Shown: positions 1 to 6,347 of the stretch, one piece after another | Numbering within the stretch: the first letter of the stretch is position 1 | Layout: every line of letters starts with the position of its first letter | Source: Actinomycetes bacterium | GTDB taxonomy: Bacteria; Actinomycetota; Acidimicrobiia; Acidimicrobiales; RAAP-2 | Reading direction: 5' to 3' | Length of the DNA stretch: 16,551 nucleotides | Assembly (NCBI GenBank): GCA_021826655.1 | Contig: JAKAZC010000019.1 | Span: 1-16,551, forward strand | The notes under the pieces: generated by a model | Databases searched by the model: none | What the model was told of the DNA's origin: nothing | What the model saw: only the letters and a program-made list of their open reading frames with translations | Program-made: the position numbers and the translations under genes

Positions 1-36
1 GCCGGTCACCAATACGGTCTTGCCTTGGAGGATCAT
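1..36 (-). CDS. SDR-family oxidoreductase, N-terminal fragment (cut by window edge)
   Basis: Only the first 12 codons are inside the window. On the minus strand they read MILQGKTVLVTG, the typical first beta strand and start of the glycine-rich cofactor loop of short-chain dehydrogenases/reductases. The frame runs cleanly from the ATG to the window edge. A -10-like TAGACG lies six bases before the ATG, the same spacing as other leaderless starts in this window, although its last base is not T. The gene would be divergent from the small protein at 208-396. The family call rests on a very short match; substrate and function cannot be stated. Confidence 0.55.
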   Translation of the reverse strand, partial: MILQGKTVLVTG

Positions 37-207
37 CGCACCCGTCTATCGGGTCCGAACCGGGGGTGTCAATCGTCAGGGTCGATAGCAGATGCGGCCC
101 TCTCGCGTGACCGAAGTGACCTTCGGCCCTGTCCGGTTGGGTCGGGTCGGCCGGAGGATGGGGGCGTGCCCCGACGGGCCCGAGTCGCAGACGAGGAGAC
201 CATACCC

Positions 208-396
208 ATGCAACTGACGCTCACCGACATCGAGACCACCGAGCTTCGGGACCTGCTCGACGGGTCGCTCTCGGACCTGTCGAGCGAGATCGCCGACACC
301 GACAACCCGGGCTACCGCCTCGTGCTCAAGGAGCGCCGGACGCGCCTGCAGGCCGTCCGGGCGCAGCTCGAGGCGTCGGGGCTCCCGGTCGGATAG
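208..396 (+). CDS. Small conserved-type hypothetical protein, 62 aa
   Basis: The ATG start has a good Shine-Dalgarno (GAGGAG, about 193-198) nine bases upstream, so the longer open frame reaching back to position 25 is not the gene. The 62-residue product is acidic in its first half (LTDIETTELRDLLDGSLSDL, then SSEIADTDNPGYR) and basic in its second (LKERRTRLQAVRAQLEAS). It looks like a two-helix or short coiled-coil protein with a turn at the DNPGYR segment. Small proteins of this pattern are, as I recall, common in Actinobacteria, but no function is known to me. No signal peptide or membrane segment is visible. It converges with the YjbQ-family gene 94 bases further on. Confidence 0.75.
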   Translation: MQLTLTDIETTELRDLLDGSLSDLSSEIADTDNPGYRLVLKERRTRLQAVRAQLEASGLPVG

Positions 397-418
397 CCGC
401 CTCCCGGACCGAGCCGAG

Positions 419-431
419 GTCCCGACGGGAC
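419..431. terminator. Small hairpin between convergent genes
   Basis: GTCCC and GGGAC (419-423 and 427-431) pair around a three-base loop between the ends of the small protein gene and the YjbQ-family gene. There is no T-tract on either strand, so it is at best a weak bidirectional terminator candidate. Confidence 0.25.
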
Positions 432-490
432 GCGGCGGCCGGTGCGCCCCGGTCGGATGGGCCGTGCCCCCGGGCGCATCGCCCCGCCGG

Positions 491-892
491 TCAGCCGGTG
501 AGGAAGCTGAGCCGCACCGTGCGTCGCGGGTTGTCCCCGTTCGTGTCGACCAGCACCACGCTCTGCCAGGTGCCGAGTTCCGGCGTCCCGTCGAGTACCG
601 GGAGGGTCACCGATGGGCTGACCAGGGCGGGCAACAGGTGGTCGGCGCCGTGGCCGGTGGCGCCGTGCCGGTGCCGGTAGCGGTCGTCGCGGGGGAGCAG
701 GCGTGCCAGCGCGTCGGCCAGGTCGGCCTCGGACCCCGATCCCACCTCGAGCAGCGCCAGGCCCGCGGTGGCGTGCGGGGCGAAGACGTGGACCAGCCCG
801 TCCCCCCGCCCGCGGCAGAACCGGGTCACGTCGGGCGTGAGGTCCACCACGAGGCGGTCGCTGACGTCGAGGTGGATGAGTTCGGAGTCCAT
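491..892 (-). CDS. yjbQ: YjbQ / UPF0047 family protein
   Basis: The 133-residue protein spans the full length of the UPF0047 family. Visible landmarks are HATAGL (His40), a GHGADHL block (residues 80-86), the LGTWQ segment (106-110) and a final RTVRLSFL strand. E. coli YjbQ has been reported to have weak thiamine-phosphate synthase activity and the family is sometimes annotated as secondary thiamine-phosphate synthase; its true cellular role is unsettled. The protein should be cytosolic. The ATG at 892 is preceded by a GATGAT hexamer five bases upstream and has no Shine-Dalgarno, suggesting a leaderless mRNA. It is divergent from the lipoprotein gene at 999. Confidence 0.9.
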   Translation of the reverse strand: MDSELIHLDVSDRLVVDLTPDVTRFCRGRGDGLVHVFAPHATAGLALLEVGSGSEADLADALARLLPRDDRYRHRHGATGHGADHLLPALVSPSVTLPVLDGTPELGTWQSVVLVDTNGDNPRRTVRLSFLTG

Positions 893-948
893 GGCCCATC
901 ATCGCGCCCGGGGTGCGGGGATCTCGCGGTGACCCGCCCGGCCTCGGG

Positions 949-954
949 TAGATT
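949..954 (+). promoter_or_regulatory. -10 element for lipoprotein gene 999
   Basis: TAGATT fits the actinobacterial TANNNT -10 consensus and lies 44 bases before the ATG at 999, which itself has a Shine-Dalgarno. This would give a leadered transcript of roughly 35-40 untranslated bases. No convincing -35 was seen. Confidence 0.4.
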
Positions 955-998
955 CGTGGAGGTGGCCCGGATGCGGACTCCGGGACGAGGAGGCGGGC

Positions 999-1868
999 AT
1001 GACGAACCGGATGCGACTGACGGCGGGTGCGCTCGGGGCGGCGTTGCTCCTGACCGGTTGCGGTGCGGCCTCCTCCACCGGTGGCACGGCCACCTCGACG
1101 GCCGGCACCGCCGGCAATGTGGTGCTCACCGCCTACCAGCGGACGCTGGCGGCCCGGACGGCCTCGATGTCGCTCGTCGAGACGATCAGCGGCGCCTCGA
1201 GCGGCCCGGTCACCTTCAGTGGGACCGGGCAGGTCGACTTCACCACGAACGACGCGTTGTTCTCGATGTCCATCCCCACGGTCGGCACGATGAACATGCG
1301 GATCCTCAAGCCGACGATCTACCTGCAGCTCCCGTCCGGCCTCGGCGCGTCACTGCCCGCCGGTAAGTCCTGGGTGTCGGTCAACCTCGACTCCCCGGCG
1401 GTGGCGTCTGCGCTCGGTGCGAGCTTCTCGCAGCTCACCAACTCGGCCACGCTGTCGACGGACGGACTGTCCTACCTCCAGGCGGTGTCCGAACACGGCG
1501 TCGACACGTTGGGTCCGGCGACGGTCCGCGGGGTGCCGACCACCGAATACGCGGCCACCATCGACCTGAGCAAGGCGGGACAGCACAGGGGTGCGGCCGT
1601 CCAGGCGGTGGTCCAGAAGCTGCAGTCGGAGCTCGGCGTGTCGTCGGTACCGGTCACGGTCTGGATCGACGCCCAGGGGCAGGTCCGACGGGAGGCGCTC
1701 CAGTTGTCGACGACCGTGAGCGGGTCCACGACCGACGTCGGGGTGACCGTCGAGTTCTTCGACTTCGGCGCACCCCTCGACGTGGCGCCGCCGCCGGCCG
1801 ACCAGACCGTGGACATCTCCAGCATGCTGGGTGCCCTCTCCACCACCTCCACCACCTCCGGCACCTGA
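999..1868 (+). CDS. Secreted lipoprotein, LppX/LprG-like candidate
   Basis: The ATG is preceded by a strong Shine-Dalgarno (GAGGAGG, about 986-992). The 289-residue product begins with a lipoprotein signal: a basic MTNRMR end, a hydrophobic stretch, and the lipobox LLTGC with the lipidated Cys21. A Gly/Ser/Thr-rich linker follows to about residue 40. The rest alternates short beta-type segments (for example the region giving VTFSGTGQVDFTTN and MNMRILKPTIYLQLP), with a later phrase VRGVPTTEYAATIDL. This pattern resembles the LppX/LprG/LolA-like lipid-binding fold of actinobacterial lipoproteins, an inference from the pattern only. The C-terminus ends in a Ser/Thr tail. It would be anchored on the outer face of the membrane, and lipid carriage is the best guess rather than a proven role. 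Confidence 0.82.
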   Translation: MTNRMRLTAGALGAALLLTGCGAASSTGGTATSTAGTAGNVVLTAYQRTLAARTASMSLVETISGASSGPVTFSGTGQVDFTTNDALFSMSIPTVGTMNMRILKPTIYLQLPSGLGASLPAGKSWVSVNLDSPAVASALGASFSQLTNSATLSTDGLSYLQAVSEHGVDTLGPATVRGVPTTEYAATIDLSKAGQHRGAAVQAVVQKLQSELGVSSVPVTVWIDAQGQVRREALQLSTTVSGSTTDVGVTVEFFDFGAPLDVAPPPADQTVDISSMLGALSTTSTTSGT

Positions 1869-1908
1869 TCGCCGGGCGGTCCCGCCGGCCGGGCCCCGTC
1901 GCGGTCGG

Positions 1909-1914
1909 TAGGGT
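1909..1914 (+). promoter_or_regulatory. -10 element of leaderless tag
   Basis: TAGGGT lies exactly six bases before the GTG start at 1921, and no Shine-Dalgarno intervenes. Transcription would start at or next to the start codon. Confidence 0.5.
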
Positions 1915-1920
1915 GCGCAG

Positions 1921-2502
1921 GTGACCGCAGGCAGGACGACGGGCGGCGCCCGCTGCCGGTGGGCGGAGAGCTCCGAGGCGATGCGCGCCTATCACGACAC
2001 CGAGTGGGGGATCCCGTCCCACGACGACCGTCACCTCTTCGAGCTCCTGGTGCTCGAAGGCGCCCAGGCCGGGCTGTCGTGGTCCACCGTCCTGGCCAAG
2101 CGTGAGCACTACCGGGCCGTCCTCGACGGGTTCGAGCCCACCCGCATCGTCGCCTACGACGAGGCGAAGCTCGACCGGCTGCTGGCCGACCCGGGGATCG
2201 TGCGCAACCGGCTCAAGGTCCGTGGCACGGTGCGCAACGCCCGGGCATTCCTGGCCGTGCAGGAGGAGTTCGGGTCGTTCGACGCCTACCTGTGGGGGTG
2301 GGTCGACGGGACACCGGTGGTCCACCGCCGAGCCTCGGCCGACGGGCTGCCCGCCACCACCGACCTGTCGGAGCGGATCAGCAGGGACCTGAAGCGCCGA
2401 GGGTTTACCTTCGTCGGCCCGACGATCGTCTACGCCTACCTCCAGGCGGTGGGCGTGGTGGACGACCACGCCGCGGGCTGCCCGTCAGCGCGCCGGGCCT
2501 GA
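1921..2502 (+). CDS. tag: DNA-3-methyladenine glycosylase I
   Basis: This enzyme removes 3-methyladenine from alkylated DNA and starts base-excision repair. The 193-residue protein covers the whole Tag family length. Zinc ligands match the family: Cys12 and His25 (in RCRW and YHDTEWG) near the N-terminus, and His183 with Cys187 (HAAGC) at the C-terminus. Glu46 in the LEGAQAGLSW block corresponds to the base-recognising Glu38 of E. coli Tag, and the following TVLAKREHYR segment is typical. The GTG start is supported by the -10 hexamer six bases upstream and by Cys12 being needed inside the protein. The secernin-like gene follows after 18 bases and is probably cotranscribed. Confidence 0.95.
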   Translation: MTAGRTTGGARCRWAESSEAMRAYHDTEWGIPSHDDRHLFELLVLEGAQAGLSWSTVLAKREHYRAVLDGFEPTRIVAYDEAKLDRLLADPGIVRNRLKVRGTVRNARAFLAVQEEFGSFDAYLWGWVDGTPVVHRRASADGLPATTDLSERISRDLKRRGFTFVGPTIVYAYLQAVGVVDDHAAGCPSARRA

Positions 2503-2520
2503 GCGGGGTACCGGGCGACC

Positions 2521-3726
2521 GTGTGCGACACCCTGGTGACGGTCACCGCGGACGGGCTGCTCTTCGCCAAGAACAGCGACCGGGACGCCAACGAGGCCCA
2601 GGTGCTCGACTGGCACCCCGCGACCGACCACCCCGCCGGGTCGTCGGTCGCCTGCACCTGGATCACCGTCCCCCAGGTGACCCGGACCCATGCCGTGCTG
2701 CTGTCCCGCCCGTGGTGGATGTGGGGGGCCGAAATGGGGGCCAACGAGCACGGGGTGGTCATCGGCAACGAGGCCGTGTTCACCCGCGCCGCCACCGGGC
2801 GGCCGTCACTGCTCGGCATGGACCTCCTGCGTCTGGCCCTCGAGCGGGCGACCACCGCCGACCAGGCCGCCGGGGTGCTCGTCGACCTGCTGGAGCGGCA
2901 CGGGCAGGGCGGTCCGTGCAGCCACGTGCGACCGGACCTCACCTACGACAACAGCTTCCTGGTGGCGGACCCGGCCGGCGCGGTGGTGGTCGAGACGGCC
3001 GGGCGGGAGTGGGCCACCGAGGTGGTGCGGGGCCCGGGTCGGGCCATCTCCAACGGGCTGTCGATCCCCCGGTTCGCCGCCACCCGTCGACGGCGGGCCA
3101 AGACATGGATCGTCGGAGCCGCCCGCCGTCGGGCGGTCACCGAGCCCCTCGCCGCCACGGCGACCGGTCCGCTCGACCTGATGGCCGCGCTGCGGTGCCA
3201 CGGACCGGGTGACGCGCCGCGGTGGTCCCGTGTCCACGGCGGGCTCACCGCGCCGTGTGTGCACGCCGGCGGCCGCCTGGCGTCGAGCCAGACGACGGCC
3301 TCGTGGGTGGCCGACCTGCGGGATGGGGGCCGGCACTGGGCCACCGGGACCGCCGCACCCTGTACCTCGCTGTTCAAGCCGGTCGCCGTGGGCGAACCGG
3401 TCGACGTCGGCCCGGCGCCGACCGACCGGTTCGACCCGACGACGCTGTGGTGGCGCCACGAACAGCTCCATCGCGCCGTGCTCGCCGCCTACGACATCCG
3501 GATGGCCCGCTTCCGGGGCGAGCGGGACGCGGTCGAAGCGACGTGGACCGACGCGCCGCCGGGGACGGCCGCCGCGTTCGCCCGGGCGGACGAGCTGGAG
3601 CGCCGGTGGCTGACCGAGGCCACCGCCCACACCGGGCGCGACACCCGTCCGTCGTGGGTGGGCCGCCGATGGGACGGGGCCGACCGGACTGCGGGGATGG
3701 TCGCCGACGGGCACGGGCCCGGGTGA
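2521..3726 (+). CDS. Secernin-like C69-family Ntn hydrolase
   Basis: The 401-residue protein starts MCDTLVTV, so Cys2 becomes the N-terminal residue once the initiator Met is removed. In the C69/secernin branch of Ntn hydrolases an N-terminal Cys is the nucleophile. Further family marks are FAKNSDRDANEAQ (residues 15-27), the THAVLLSRPWWMWGAEMGANEHGVVIGNEAVFTR region (about 56-89, quoted here only by its start and end), and YDNSFLVAD (142-150). No signal peptide or propeptide is present, so it should act in the cytosol without self-cleavage. Such enzymes are annotated as dipeptidases, but substrates of bacterial secernin homologues are not established. The GTG lies 18 bases after tag with no promoter seen between, so it is likely in one operon with tag. 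Confidence 0.85.
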   Translation: MCDTLVTVTADGLLFAKNSDRDANEAQVLDWHPATDHPAGSSVACTWITVPQVTRTHAVLLSRPWWMWGAEMGANEHGVVIGNEAVFTRAATGRPSLLGMDLLRLALERATTADQAAGVLVDLLERHGQGGPCSHVRPDLTYDNSFLVADPAGAVVVETAGREWATEVVRGPGRAISNGLSIPRFAATRRRRAKTWIVGAARRRAVTEPLAATATGPLDLMAALRCHGPGDAPRWSRVHGGLTAPCVHAGGRLASSQTTASWVADLRDGGRHWATGTAAPCTSLFKPVAVGEPVDVGPAPTDRFDPTTLWWRHEQLHRAVLAAYDIRMARFRGERDAVEATWTDAPPGTAAAFARADELERRWLTEATAHTGRDTRPSWVGRRWDGADRTAGMVADGHGPG

Positions 3727-3763
3727 CCCGGAACATCCGACGCTGCCCCGGCCGCCGAGGTGC

Positions 3764-3769
3764 CATGCT
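3764..3769 (+). promoter_or_regulatory. Candidate -10 of leaderless nitrobindin gene
   Basis: CATGCT lies six bases before the GTG at 3776. It keeps the two most conserved -10 positions (A2 and T6) but not the first T, so support comes mainly from the spacing shared with other genes here. Confidence 0.35.
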
Positions 3770-3775
3770 CGTGGG

Positions 3776-4249
3776 GTGACCACCGAGCTCCATCCCGCCG
3801 TCGGCCCCCTCGCCCACCTGGTGGGGGTCTGGACCGGTGCGGGCCACGGGGTGTACCCGACGATCGAGCCGTTCGACTACGAGGAGACGGTCACGTTCTC
3901 CCACGTGGGCAAGGCGTTCCTGACCTACGCGCAGTCGACGTCGGACCCGGTCGACGGCCGGCTGCTCCATGGGGAGACCGGCTACTGGCGGATGGCCGGG
4001 AACGACCGGGCCGAAGTGGTGATCGCCCAGCCGACCGGTCTGGCCGAGGTCGCCGAGGGGGCGGTGTCGGGTGGCGCCATCCGCCTCCGGTCGACGGGGA
4101 TCGCCTGTACCGCGACGGCCAAGGAGGTGTCGGCGGTCGAGCGGGACGTCGACGTGGACGGCGACACCCTCCGCTACTCGCTGCGGATGGCGGCGGTGGG
4201 CCGACCCCTGTCCCTCCATCTCACCGGGGAGCTCCACCGCATCCGCTGA
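3776..4249 (+). CDS. Nitrobindin family heme-binding protein
   Basis: The 157-residue protein carries the nitrobindin/THAP4-type signature GxWxGxGxGxYPT (residues 17-29, VGVWTGAGHGVYPT). It also has the HGETGYWR block (65-72) and the C-terminal SLHLTGELHR strand, in which His148 is the likely proximal heme ligand. Nitrobindins are ten-stranded beta barrels that bind ferric heme b and react with nitric oxide and peroxynitrite; mycobacterial homologues isomerise peroxynitrite to nitrate. The protein has no signal sequence and should be cytosolic. The GTG start gives the normal family length with only 14 residues before the first conserved region. It converges with the PLP enzyme gene on the other strand. 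Confidence 0.9.
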   Translation: MTTELHPAVGPLAHLVGVWTGAGHGVYPTIEPFDYEETVTFSHVGKAFLTYAQSTSDPVDGRLLHGETGYWRMAGNDRAEVVIAQPTGLAEVAEGAVSGGAIRLRSTGIACTATAKEVSAVERDVDVDGDTLRYSLRMAAVGRPLSLHLTGELHRIR

Positions 4250-4279
4250 CCGCACGGTCGGTCCCCCGCGGCGGCCCCG

Positions 4280-4333
4280 TTCACCCGGACCACTTCCCCC
4301 GGACCCGTTCCCCCGGACCGTGCCCGGACCCGG
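4280..4333. repeat. Degenerate 14-15 bp tandem repeat
   Basis: Between two convergent genes, TTCACCCGGACCAC (4280-4293), TTCCCCCGGACCCG (4294-4307) and TTCCCCCGGACCGTG (4308-4322) follow head to tail, with a partial fourth copy CCCGGACCCGG (4323-4333). Function unknown; copy number may vary between strains. Confidence 0.6.
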
Positions 4334-4337
4334 GGGA
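4309..4337. terminator. Candidate bidirectional terminator hairpin
   Basis: TCCCCCGG (4309-4316) and CCGGGGGA (4330-4337) form an 8-bp stem with a 13-base loop, located between the nitrobindin and PLP-enzyme stop codons. There is no T-run, as is common in high-GC actinobacteria. Confidence 0.4.
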
Positions 4338-4364
4338 GTGGGGGTCGGCCCGGGACCGCCGCCG

Positions 4365-5567
4365 TCAGTCCGGTCCCAGACCGGCGACCACCTCGACCAG
4401 CAGGTCGCACTCGTGCTCGGTGGTGACGTAGTGGGGCGAGGCCCGGACGACGGACTCGGGCCGGTCACCGCCCATGTCCAGCCGGGCCGCCGCCGCCCCG
4501 GTCACCGAGACGTTGACCCCGGCAGCCGCGGCCGCCGCCTTGACCCGGGCCGCCGTCACACCCTCGACGGTGAAGGTCACGATGCCGCTCCGACGCGTGC
4601 CCCCGTCGTGCACGGAGACGCCGTCCACGACGTCGAGTTGGCCTCGCAGGTGAGCGGCGATCCGCCCCACCTGTCCGGCGATGGCGTCGATGCCCAGTGC
4701 CAGGGCGTGGTCGACGGCCGTGCCCAGCCCGAGTTGGAGGGCCACGGGGGCCTCGAACGGCATGAACCGGGCTACACCGGGCCGGAGCCCGTAGTGGTCC
4801 GCGTCGTCCCAGTGGGCCGAGGCCCCGTCGAGACCGGGCGGCCGGAGAGAACCCACCAGGTCGGAGGACACGTACAGCAGCCCCGTCCCCCGGGGGCCGC
4901 GCAGCCACTTGCGCCCGGTGCCGGTGGCCACCGCGCAGCCGATGAGCCCGACGTCGACCGGCAGCTGGCCGATGCTCTGGCAGGCGTCGAGGAACAAGAG
5001 CGTGCCGGCGTCGCGGCAACGGGCACCGACCTCTGCCACCGGGTTCACCAGGCCCCGGTGGGTACCGACATGGGTGGCACTCACGAGGGTCACGTCACCG
5101 ACCGCCAGTTCGGTGGCCAGCGCCTCGAGGTCGATGGTGCCGTCGGCGGCGGCCGGCACCACGTCGACGGTCGTCCCGTACACCTCGCCGACCTGGAGGA
5201 GGCCGAGGTAGTGGCTGTCGTAGGACTGGCGGTCGACCAGGATCCGGCCCCCGGCCGGCAGGCCGCCGCCCAGTGCGAGCCCCCACAGCGCCTTGGTCCA
5301 CCCCTCGGTGTCGGAACCGGTGAGCGCCACCTCGTCGGGTCGGGCGCCCAGCAGGCGGGCGGCGGACGCGGCGACGCCGGCGATCCGGTCGGCCACCGCC
5401 GCGGCCGCCTCGTACCCACCGGCCGCCGCCTCGAATTCGAGGTGGGTGACGACGGTGTCGAGGGTTGCGGCAGTCGGGAGCGCGGCCCCGGCGCTGTTCA
5501 GGTGGACGACGGTCGCGCAACCGGGTGTCGCGGCCCGTTCGGCGTCGACGTCGAGGGTGGTGGACAC
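4365..5567 (-). CDS. Class-V aminotransferase-fold PLP enzyme (cysteine desulfurase/EgtE-like)
   Basis: The 400-residue protein shows the full class-V fold-type-I order: HLNSAGAALP near the N-terminus (22-31), SATHVGTHRGLVNP (163-176), the cofactor Asp194 and Gln197 in LDACQSIGQLPVD, and the Schiff-base Lys220 in TGRKWLRGPRGTG. The C-terminal RASPHYVTTEHE (375-386) is typical of the family. Members include cysteine desulfurases, the ergothioneine C-S lyase EgtE and epimerases; no ergothioneine genes are nearby, so the substrate is unknown. I see no conserved cysteine loop that would support a true desulfurase. GTG at 5567 is chosen because TAACCT stands seven bases upstream (5580-5575) and the family homology starts soon after; the open frame extends to 5780 but would overlap pdxH on the other strand. 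Confidence 0.85.
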   Translation of the reverse strand: MSTTLDVDAERAATPGCATVVHLNSAGAALPTAATLDTVVTHLEFEAAAGGYEAAAAVADRIAGVAASAARLLGARPDEVALTGSDTEGWTKALWGLALGGGLPAGGRILVDRQSYDSHYLGLLQVGEVYGTTVDVVPAAADGTIDLEALATELAVGDVTLVSATHVGTHRGLVNPVAEVGARCRDAGTLLFLDACQSIGQLPVDVGLIGCAVATGTGRKWLRGPRGTGLLYVSSDLVGSLRPPGLDGASAHWDDADHYGLRPGVARFMPFEAPVALQLGLGTAVDHALALGIDAIAGQVGRIAAHLRGQLDVVDGVSVHDGGTRRSGIVTFTVEGVTAARVKAAAAAAGVNVSVTGAAAARLDMGGDRPESVVRASPHYVTTEHECDLLVEVVAGLGPD

Positions 5568-5574
5568 CGTCCGC

Positions 5575-5580
5575 AGGTTA
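5575..5580 (-). promoter_or_regulatory. -10 element of leaderless PLP-enzyme gene
   Basis: On the minus strand TAACCT ends seven bases before the GTG at 5567 with no Shine-Dalgarno. It fits TANNNT and predicts a leaderless mRNA. Confidence 0.5.
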
Positions 5581-5620
5581 GCCCCGGCCCCGGCGGCGGC
5601 ATCTCGACACGGAGCGTCGC

Positions 5621-5626
5621 TAGGGT
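5621..5626 (+). promoter_or_regulatory. -10 element of leaderless pdxH
   Basis: TAGGGT, the same hexamer as at tag, ends six bases before the ATG at 5633. A GTG three bases earlier (5630) is in frame, but the spacing favours the ATG. Confidence 0.5.
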
Positions 5627-5632
5627 CGGGTG

Positions 5633-6289
5633 ATGCACCCGCGTGGCGATCCACCCCCTCCGCCGGCGGGACACGCCCTCCGACCCGAGGACGGGACCGT
5701 CGACGAGCGGACCGTGGACGCCGACCCGGTGGCCCAGTTCGGCCGCTGGTACGCACGTGCGGCCGAGGTGGTCGCCGCACCCGAGGCGATGGCCGTGGCC
5801 ACCGCCGATCCTGCCGGGGTCCCCTCGGTGCGGATGGTGCTGCTCAAGTCCTGGGACGCGGACGGCTTCGTCTTCTACACGAACTACGACGGGCGAAAGA
5901 GCCATGACCTGACCACCAACCCCCGGGCGGCCCTCCTCTTCTACTGGGAGCCGCTCGGCCGCCAGGTGCGCGTCGAGGGCCCGGTGACCCGGACCTCCGA
6001 CGACGAATCGGACGCCTATTTCGCCACCCGCGGCTTCGCCAGCCGCATCGGTGCCTACGCCTCCCACCAGAGCCGTCGGATCGACGACCGGGCCGCCCTC
6101 GACGAGCAGGTCGCCCGCTGCTCGGCCGAGTTCGGCGACGGTGCGGTACCCCGTCCCCCCTGGTGGGGTGGGTGGCGCGTCCGCCCCCGGGTCCTCGAGT
6201 TCTGGCAGCAGGGGGTGGACCGGCTCCACGACCGCGTCCGGTACGAGGCCGACGGCGACGCATGGACGGTCCACCGCCTCCAGCCCTGA
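5633..6289 (+). CDS. pdxH: Pyridoxamine/pyridoxine 5'-phosphate oxidase
   Basis: PdxH is an FMN enzyme that oxidises pyridoxamine- or pyridoxine-phosphate to pyridoxal 5'-phosphate. The 218-residue product has the complete family layout: FGRWYARA (36-43), the FMN-binding RMVLLK (67-72) and FYTNYDGRKSHDL (81-93), RQVRVEG (110-116), SRIGAYASHQS (137-147), WWGGWRV (177-183), and the substrate-binding RLHDRV (197-202) ending in HRLQP. The first 30 residues are Pro-rich and poorly conserved, so a slightly later start is possible. It is divergent from a PLP-dependent enzyme across 65 bases, a sensible pairing of cofactor supply and use. Confidence 0.95.
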   Translation: MHPRGDPPPPPAGHALRPEDGTVDERTVDADPVAQFGRWYARAAEVVAAPEAMAVATADPAGVPSVRMVLLKSWDADGFVFYTNYDGRKSHDLTTNPRAALLFYWEPLGRQVRVEGPVTRTSDDESDAYFATRGFASRIGAYASHQSRRIDDRAALDEQVARCSAEFGDGAVPRPPWWGGWRVRPRVLEFWQQGVDRLHDRVRYEADGDAWTVHRLQP

Positions 6290-6335
6290 CCCCCGGTCCG
6301 GACGCCCCGGCAGGGTCGGGTCCGGAACCGGGCGG

Positions 6336-6341
6336 TATGTT
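6336..6341 (+). promoter_or_regulatory. -10 element of leaderless acyl-CoA dehydrogenase gene
   Basis: TATGTT, close to the TATAAT consensus, ends six bases before the ATG at 6348, with no Shine-Dalgarno. Confidence 0.55.
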
Positions 6342-6347
6342 GCGTGC

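Noticed and set aside
111..126. CCGAAG-TGAC-CTTCGG hairpin
   Set aside because: A 6-bp stem with no T-tract, in the divergent region before the small protein; too common in 70%-GC DNA to call a terminator or regulator.
464..1366. 300-residue plus-strand open frame
   Set aside because: It spans the opposite strand of the YjbQ-family gene and another frame of the lipoprotein; no motifs and biased composition.
4365..5567. Assignment as ergothioneine C-S lyase EgtE or cysteine desulfurase
   Set aside because: The fold and Lys220 fit several class-V families; no egt or isc/suf neighbour is present and no catalytic Cys loop is evident, so a specific name is not justified.
5568..5780. 71-codon upstream extension of the PLP enzyme
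   Set aside because: It is Arg/Pro/Gly-rich, has no homology, and would overlap the start of pdxH; the -10 spacing supports GTG 5567.
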